A DNA stretch of 64,000 nucleotides, taken from positions 1 through 64,000 of the forward strand of contig CAZENE010000005.1 in the NCBI GenBank assembly GCA_964513565.1, given 5' to 3'. A model generated the notes under the pieces. It did no database searches and was not told the origin of the DNA. It saw only the letters and a list, made by a program, of their open reading frames with translations. The position numbers and the translations under genes were made by a program. This DNA comes from Delta-02 sp964513565 (GTDB lineage Bacteria > Desulfobacterota > Syntrophorhabdia > Syntrophorhabdales > Syntrophorhabdaceae). This document shows positions 58,899 to 64,000 of this stretch, in pieces (position 1 is the stretch's first letter; each line of letters starts with the position of its first letter).

Positions 58899-60532
58899 TT
58901 TTGCTTCTCCTGCCGCCGCTTCAGCGAGGCCATTATGAAATCTCTGAAAAGCGGGTGAGGATCGAACGGCTTTGATTTGAACTCCGGATGGAACTGGCAC
59001 CCGAGGAACCAGGGATGCTCTTTCATTTCAATGATCTCGACGAGAGTGCCGTCAGGTGAAATGCCGGAGACGACCATCCCGGCGCTTTCGAGTTGTTCGC
59101 GGTATTTAATATTGAATTCGTACCGATGGCGGTGCCTTTCCTGAATGATCTCTTTTTCATATGCCTTATGCGCCAACGCGCCGGGCGTGAGAACACAGGG
59201 ATATGCGCCCAGCCTCATCGTGCCGCCCTTGTCGGAATACTGGTCGCGCGTCTGCACCCGGTTATCCCGGTCGACAAATTCCTCGATAAGATATATAAGG
59301 GGAAACGGAGTCTTTTCATTGAATTCACAGCTGTTCGCATCTTTGCAGCCGGCAAGGTGGCGCCCGATCTCCACTACGGCGAGCTGCATGCCGAGACACA
59401 GCCCGAAAAAGGGGATCTTCTTCTCGCGAGCATGCTCGATAGCATTGATCTTCCCCTCGATCCCGCGATCACCAAAACCACCCGGTACCAGTATCCCGTC
59501 GACATTGAAAAGATCGGATGTTATACCCTTTTCTATATCTTCGGAATCGACGTATCGGACGTTGACCCTGCAGTTGTTTGCAATACCGCCGTGCACAAGA
59601 GCCTCGTTTAGGCTTTTATATGAATCCTTAAGCTTCACGTATTTTCCCACAAGCGCGATATCAACTTCTTTTTTGGGGTTCTTTATCGTGTTCCCGATCG
59701 CTTCCCATTTTGAAAGGTCCGGCTTTTTCGCCCAGATGTTCAGGGATTTTGTGATCTTGTCATCAAGTCCTTCATTATGGAACGCTATGGGTACCTCATA
59801 GATTATCTCGGCATCCTTGGCGGCGATCACAGCATCTTTTTCCACGTTGCAAAAAAGGGATATCTTGTCTTTCAAGCTCTGTGAAAGAGGCCGTTCGGTG
59901 CGGCAAAGCAATATATCCGGCTGAATACCTATCCTGCGCATTTCATTTACGCTGTGCTGTGTGGGTTTGGTCTTCATTTCGTCTGCGGTCTTGATAAATG
60001 GAACAAGGGTCAGGTGAACGAAAAGAGAATTCTCCTTTCCAAGGTCGTTGCGGAGCTGGCGTATCGCTTCAAGGAATGGCAGTCCCTCTATGTCGCCGAC
60101 AGTGCCTCCTATCTCGACAATAACAACGTCAATGCCTTCGTCGACATCGAGCACCCTGCTTTTTATCTCATCGGTAATGTGGGGTATAACCTGGACAGTC
60201 CCGCCAAGGTACTCTCCTTTTCGTTCGCGTGAAATCACCGCATCGTAGACCTGGCCGGTCGTGAAATTGCATTTCCGGGAAAAGGCCGCCGTGGTAAACC
60301 GCTCGTAATGGCCGAGGTCAAGGTCGGTTTCCGCACCGTCTTCCGTCACAAACACTTCTCCATGCTGAAACGGGTTCATCGTCCCGGGATCGACATTGAT
60401 ATACGGATCAAGCTTCTTGATCGTTATATTGAGTCCGCGTGATTCGAGCAGCGCGCCGATAGAGGCCGCCGCGATCCCTTTTCCCAGGGAAGAAACGACA
60501 CCACCCGTTATAAAGATAAATTTTTGTCTCAA
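58883..60532 (-). CDS. pyrG: CTP synthase
   Basis: A 549-residue CTP synthase. The N-terminal synthase has FITGGVVSSLGKGIAAASIGALLESRG near residue 6 and IEIGGTVGDIEGLPFLEAIRQL near 141. The C-terminal glutaminase has the nucleophile GLCLGMQLAVVEIGRHLAG near 382 and the final CQFHPEFKSKP His-Glu near 518. It makes CTP from UTP, glutamine and ATP. The CTP is also needed to activate Kdo, which fits its place before kdsA. It overlaps apgM by 4 bp. Confidence 0.97.
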   Translation of the reverse strand: MRQKFIFITGGVVSSLGKGIAAASIGALLESRGLNITIKKLDPYINVDPGTMNPFQHGEVFVTEDGAETDLDLGHYERFTTAAFSRKCNFTTGQVYDAVISRERKGEYLGGTVQVIPHITDEIKSRVLDVDEGIDVVIVEIGGTVGDIEGLPFLEAIRQLRNDLGKENSLFVHLTLVPFIKTADEMKTKPTQHSVNEMRRIGIQPDILLCRTERPLSQSLKDKISLFCNVEKDAVIAAKDAEIIYEVPIAFHNEGLDDKITKSLNIWAKKPDLSKWEAIGNTIKNPKKEVDIALVGKYVKLKDSYKSLNEALVHGGIANNCRVNVRYVDSEDIEKGITSDLFNVDGILVPGGFGDRGIEGKINAIEHAREKKIPFFGLCLGMQLAVVEIGRHLAGCKDANSCEFNEKTPFPLIYLIEEFVDRDNRVQTRDQYSDKGGTMRLGAYPCVLTPGALAHKAYEKEIIQERHRHRYEFNIKYREQLESAGMVVSGISPDGTLVEIIEMKEHPWFLGCQFHPEFKSKPFDPHPLFRDFIMASLKRRQEKQKCKKK

Positions 60533-61716
60533 CTTTTTCTCCCGGTAAATTGTCTTATCATTTCTTCACCCGTTATTACTTCCCCCCGTATGTTCTCATC
60601 GTAATCCCCTCCGGACCCCTTGAGCGATCCTCCCTTTTCATAAACGGCAAAGGGGACCGGGACGGCAAAGTGCGTTCTCATCGAAATTGGCGTTGCATGG
60701 TCCGTGACAAGGAGGAACCTCGTTCCATCACCTGCTTCCTCTAAAAGCATTCCGAGAACCTCTTTGTCGATGCGCTCGATCGCCTTTATTTTTTCGGGAA
60801 GATTTCCATTGTGTGACGCCTCATCAGGTGCCTCGATATGAGTATATACGATATCATGATCACGTAGCAATTCCAGGGCGGCCCGGGCTTTTGCCCCGTA
60901 ATTGGTGTCGAGATAGCCGGTGGCGCCCCGGACATGCGGTGTAGCGAAGCCTATCAGCCGCGATAAACCGCGCACGAGGTCTACGGCGCAAACGGTCGCT
61001 CCTTTAAGTCCGAATTTTTCCTTAAATGGAGGAAGAGCGGCCCTTTTCCCCTGTCCCCAGAGCCATATGCTGTTTGCCGGTAATTTACCGCCGGCGGCAC
61101 GTTCCTTGTTGATCGGGTGCGATGAGAGTATCTGGCGCGATCTGTCCATAAGGGACCGTATCATCCTATCGCCGTCGCCAGCCGGAAGATGACCCGCTAC
61201 AGGCTGGCCCGTTATATCATGGGGCGGCGTCGTCGCGATATTATGCTTTCCACCCTTCCATATCATGATATGCCTGTAGCCTACGCCGGGGTAAAACGTT
61301 ATATCGTCAGAGCCAAGTTGTTCCGCCAGGGCCTTGATAAGGGTTTCGGCTTCAGGCGTGGATATATGGCCCCCTGAATAATCCGCCATGGCATCGCCCT
61401 TATCTCCTGACCCGATAGTAACAAGATTGCATCTGAAGGCGACATCCTCCGGACCCATGGGAATTCCCATTCCAAAAGCTTCTATGGGCGCTCGACCCGT
61501 GTAGTAGGAAGCGGGGTCATACCCGAAAAGGGACATCCCTGCCACATCGCTGCCCGGGGGGAAACCGTTTGGCACGGTGTTCACCCTGCCGGCAAGGCCC
61601 TCGCGCGCCATCAAATTCATGTTGGGCTTATGCGCCGCCATGAGAGGAGTTTTCCCTCCGAGTTCATCAAGGGAAAAGTCAGCCATCCCGTCGCCGATAA
61701 TAACAATATATCTCAT
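60529..61716 (-). CDS. apgM: Cofactor-independent phosphoglycerate mutase (archaeal type)
   Basis: A 395-residue member of the alkaline-phosphatase superfamily, ApgM type. Motifs: IIGDGMADFSLDELGGKTPLMAAHKPNMN near residue 6, the phospho-Ser loop GSDVAGMSLFGYDPASYYTGRAPIEAFGMGI near 55, and metal ligands in HIEAPDEASHNGN near 295 and VTDHATPI near 340. It converts 3- to 2-phosphoglycerate in glycolysis or gluconeogenesis. It sits after hom, an order seen in deltaproteobacteria. Confidence 0.94.
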   Translation of the reverse strand: MRYIVIIGDGMADFSLDELGGKTPLMAAHKPNMNLMAREGLAGRVNTVPNGFPPGSDVAGMSLFGYDPASYYTGRAPIEAFGMGIPMGPEDVAFRCNLVTIGSGDKGDAMADYSGGHISTPEAETLIKALAEQLGSDDITFYPGVGYRHIMIWKGGKHNIATTPPHDITGQPVAGHLPAGDGDRMIRSLMDRSRQILSSHPINKERAAGGKLPANSIWLWGQGKRAALPPFKEKFGLKGATVCAVDLVRGLSRLIGFATPHVRGATGYLDTNYGAKARAALELLRDHDIVYTHIEAPDEASHNGNLPEKIKAIERIDKEVLGMLLEEAGDGTRFLLVTDHATPISMRTHFAVPVPFAVYEKGGSLKGSGGDYDENIRGEVITGEEMIRQFTGRKS

Positions 61717-61744
61717 AATCTGGAACCGGGGAACAAATACTGGG

Positions 61745-63031
61745 TCACGAATTGCCTTCTTCTATCCTGATATGGATACTCCGGCCTTTCGTGAAAGACG
61801 ATCTGTCAATATCCTGCTTCGCTTTCTTGAGGCCGTCCTCCGGAGCGTCATGCGTCACCATGACAATAGGGACGTACCCGCTCAATTTTCTTCCCTGCTG
61901 GGTAACCGCGGATATGCTTATCTTGTAATCAGACAATATACCCGATATCTTCGAAAGAACGCCCGGTGTGTCCTTTGCCATTACCCTCAGATAATACGGC
62001 ACCGGGGAGCTCTTCGCCTCCTTATATCTGCCGGAGGTGATCAAGCCTAGAACGGGAGCGACCGCATTATTGGCCATCTTTTTCGCAAGACCTACGATAT
62101 CGCTCACCACGGCACTCCCTGTCGGGTCGCTTCCGGCGCCCTTTCCATAGAATAGGTTCGGGCCCACCCGGTCACCCACGATGTACACTGCGTTATAGAC
62201 CCCGTTGACGCTGCTCATCGGATGATTGACCGGGAGCATGGTGGGCTCTACCCGGGCTTCGATCCCGGACGCGGATTTCTTTGCTATCGCCAGCAGCTTT
62301 ATCTTGTATCCGAGGTCTCTGGCAAACCCGATATCGACGGGGTCAATGCTGGATATGCCGTGGATTGTTATCTTGTCCATTGTGACCGGCGCCGAAAACG
62401 CGAGGCGCACCAGCAGCGAAAGCTTGTGGGCCGCATCGATGCCCTCGACATCGAATGTCGGGTCTTTTTCCGCATAGCCCTCCTGTTGGGCGCTTTTCAA
62501 CGCTTCCCCAAACGACAGTCCCTCGTCCGTCATCCGTGACAGTATGTAATTGCTCGTTCCGTTGAGGATGCCCAGAATATTTGTGAACTCATTGCCAATG
62601 AGCCCATCGCGTATCGCCCGGATCACGGGAATCCCCCCGCACACGGATGCCTCAAAGCCGATATCGCATCCCGTCTTTGCTGCCATGGCGAAAAGTTCGT
62701 CGCCTTTTTCCGCCAGAAGGGCCTTGTTTGCCGTAACAACCTGTTTTTTCTGTCTAAGGGCTTCTTTTATGAGATCACCCGCAGGATTCATGCCACCGAT
62801 AAGCTCGGCTACGATCTCAACCCTTTCATCCCGGATCAATTCCATCGCGTTGGAGGTAAGTATCTTGCGATCGATATTTTTTCCCTTGATCTTTCGGGGA
62901 TCTATTTCGGCTATGCGCACAACGCCAAGGTCGAGGCCGGTCTTTTTCCGGATAAGCGCCGCGCGCTCCGTCAATATCCGGTACGTTCCCGTTCCCACCG
63001 TTCCCAAGCCTATAATTCCTATTCCGATCAT
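61745..63031 (-). CDS. hom: Homoserine dehydrogenase
   Basis: A 428-residue Hom. The Rossmann start is IGIIGLGTVGTGTYRIL. The catalytic domain has GGIPVIRAIRDGLIGNEFTNILGILNGTSNYILSRM-type sequence around 147-180 and AQQEGYAEKDPTFDVEGIDAAHKL near 196 with the catalytic Lys. The C-terminal ACT domain (from about 345; YYLRVMAKDTPGVLSKISGILSDY) gives threonine feedback. It reduces aspartate semialdehyde to homoserine. It precedes apgM by 28 bp. Its 203-bp leader has no other gene. Confidence 0.96.
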   Translation of the reverse strand: MIGIGIIGLGTVGTGTYRILTERAALIRKKTGLDLGVVRIAEIDPRKIKGKNIDRKILTSNAMELIRDERVEIVAELIGGMNPAGDLIKEALRQKKQVVTANKALLAEKGDELFAMAAKTGCDIGFEASVCGGIPVIRAIRDGLIGNEFTNILGILNGTSNYILSRMTDEGLSFGEALKSAQQEGYAEKDPTFDVEGIDAAHKLSLLVRLAFSAPVTMDKITIHGISSIDPVDIGFARDLGYKIKLLAIAKKSASGIEARVEPTMLPVNHPMSSVNGVYNAVYIVGDRVGPNLFYGKGAGSDPTGSAVVSDIVGLAKKMANNAVAPVLGLITSGRYKEAKSSPVPYYLRVMAKDTPGVLSKISGILSDYKISISAVTQQGRKLSGYVPIVMVTHDAPEDGLKKAKQDIDRSSFTKGRSIHIRIEEGNS

Positions 63032-63234
63032 AATTGCCCCGTCCGGCGAAAGGCGTGCTCACATCTCGCCGATTAATTTATTCGGTATATTAATGTTGAA
63101 AATTACCACATTCCCGCAGGTACAATCAACAGGAAACCAAGCAAGAATCATTCCATAAACCCGGTAACAGATGATGGGTCATGGGAAAAATCAAGGCTCC
63201 TGTTACTTATTGCCCATAACCCGTTTACCTTTTT

Positions 63235-63717
63235 TTACAATTTATATCCGAATTTGCGGAGCATCTCCTTCCGGGCCTTCTTGTCTTTTTCGTTTTCGAT
63301 AGCGACGGGCCTTGCCCCGTCGATGACCCCCATAATTCCACGCCCCTCGTCAGTCTCGGCTATAACGATCTCGAGGGGGTTTGCGGTTGCGCAGTATATC
63401 TGGCATACCTCCTGACAGGCTTTGATTGCATTAAGCACATTGATGGGGAATCCGTCTCGCATAAAAATGACAAAGGTATGGCCGCACGCGAGATCGAATG
63501 AAGTCTCGACCGCAAGTTTAGCCAACGGTCCGTCATTTCCCTCATACCGGGTAAGGCATGGCCCGCTCGCTTCAGAGAAAGCGACCCCGAATTTTAAAGA
63601 CGGGGCCGACCCGATAAGTATCTCATACAGATCCTCGATAGTTTTAATGAAATGAGACTGCCCGATCACAATATTCAGCCCCTCCGGGATATCGATCTTT
63701 ACCGTTTTGAATTCCAT
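63235..63717 (-). CDS. Adenosine-specific kinase (DUF355 family)
   Basis: A 160-residue protein of the small adenosine-specific kinase family (Pfam Adenosine_kin). Motifs: IPEGLNIVIGQSHFIKTIEDLYE near residue 10, FGVAFSEASGPCLTRYEGND near 43, FVIFMRDGFPINVLNAIK near 82 and CQIYCATANPLEIVIAETDEGRGIMGVIDG near 105. Family members occur in archaea and thermophilic or anaerobic bacteria; the activity is known from a structure and is not well studied in vivo. It is near the SAM cycle genes only at a distance. It precedes hom on the same strand by 203 bp. Confidence 0.92.
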   Translation of the reverse strand: MEFKTVKIDIPEGLNIVIGQSHFIKTIEDLYEILIGSAPSLKFGVAFSEASGPCLTRYEGNDGPLAKLAVETSFDLACGHTFVIFMRDGFPINVLNAIKACQEVCQIYCATANPLEIVIAETDEGRGIMGVIDGARPVAIENEKDKKARKEMLRKFGYKL

Positions 63718-63737
63718 GACGCCTCCTTGTAGAAGAT

Positions 63738-64000
63738 TTAACTGGTACTTTCTTCAAAGGGCCTGTCTTTTCTGAAGTCCGGCACGAAAAGAGAAGCGCT
63801 TTCAAGCTCTTGGACGAAAACATTTTCAAAACCATTATCAATAAGATACGCAACGATACTGTCGTATTCATCCTGCCTGATCCGCCTTGCGAGGACCGGA
63901 TAATCCCCCGAACGATAAAGCGGTAAATATTGGGACATGAGGCCGATCCACGTCGATCGTCCCAGCCGTTCCTCGATCCATTCAAAGACCCGTCTCGACC
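63738..64000 (-). CDS. Radical SAM protein, C-terminal part (runs off the window)
   Basis: The frame stays open to the right edge: SRRVFEWIEERLGRSTWIGL, then MSQYLPLYRSGDYPVLARRI, a typical end of pyruvate formate-lyase activating enzyme-like (PflX) radical SAM proteins. It ends DFRKDRPFEEST. The catalytic cysteine motif would be beyond the window. It lies 20 bp upstream of the adenosine-specific kinase, in the same direction. Confidence 0.72.
   Translation of the reverse strand, partial: SRRVFEWIEERLGRSTWIGLMSQYLPLYRSGDYPVLARRIRQDEYDSIVAYLIDNGFENVFVQELESASLFVPDFRKDRPFEESTS

Noticed and set aside
1..64000. CRISPR arrays, insertion sequences or prophage genes
   Set aside because: No repeat-spacer pattern, transposase or phage structural gene was found in any reading.

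Overview
Gene content points to a Gram-negative, probably anaerobic bacterium of the deltaproteobacterial/Desulfobacterota type. This is an inference from three things: LPS and Kdo genes (kdsA, kdsD, lptB, an LptC-LptA fusion) beside an rpoN-hpf-ptsN-hprK-rapZ-PTS block, an archaeal-type phosphoglycerate mutase next to homoserine dehydrogenase, and a PerR/rubredoxin pair. I see no rRNA, CRISPR array, transposase or prophage genes.

Layout. 1-5.6 kb: an OmpA/DUF4398 lipoprotein pair, a phospholipase D / EEP phosphatase / VTT-membrane-protein cluster, an unlisted 54-aa membrane peptide, and a universal stress protein. 5.6-12.8 kb (mostly minus): the accessory island. It holds a CXXX-repeat peptide precursor, two radical-SAM/SPASM-type maturases, an ABC exporter and a secreted serpin, followed by a Cache-domain protein. 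12.9-15.2 kb: queuosine precursor genes (queH, queC, queE) and an elongator tRNA-Met. 15.2-22.7 kb: two unrecognised genes, a ThyA-like protein, an MBL hydrolase, a patatin lipoprotein, tRNA-Ser, epmA, a ferritin-like protein, a Fur/PerR regulator with rubredoxin, and an Lgt-like protein. 22.8-26.5 kb: carB and yjbQ. 26.6-36.7 kb (minus): one tightly packed run of an unknown membrane protein, hisA, hisF, hisI, pgpA, pncC, thpR, recA, alaS, a Crp/Fnr regulator and nadE. 36.6-41.3 kb: a branched-chain amino-acid ABC operon with several lesions, headed by a GntR regulator. 41.3-44.5 kb: a D,D-carboxypeptidase, an M48 protease and a GT9 glycosyltransferase. 44.9-63.7 kb (minus): hom, apgM, pyrG, kdsA, kdsD, lptCA, lptB, rpoN, hpf, ptsN, hprK, rapZ, EIIA, HPr, EI, metK, ahcY and a PfkB kinase, with an adenosine-specific kinase and a partial radical SAM gene at the right edge.

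How genes work together. The PTS block has EI, HPr, HPr kinase, a mannose-type EIIA and EIIA-Ntr but no EIIB or EIIC here, which suggests a regulatory rather than transport phosphorelay. metK, ahcY and the PfkB kinase form a SAM/adenosine recycling set. kdsD, kdsA, lptCA and lptB serve Kdo synthesis and LPS export.

Most notable: the CXXX peptide gene is split between two frames by an exact 11-bp tandem duplication. Removing one copy restores a 60-residue precursor ending in five CXXX-spaced cysteines. The liv operon carries a truncated and frameshifted livK, an in-frame amber codon in livH and a late frameshift in livF. The Lgt-like gene appears out of frame with its likely start at a run of seven G. 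Several of these could be real decay, phase variation or assembly error, and resequencing would tell.
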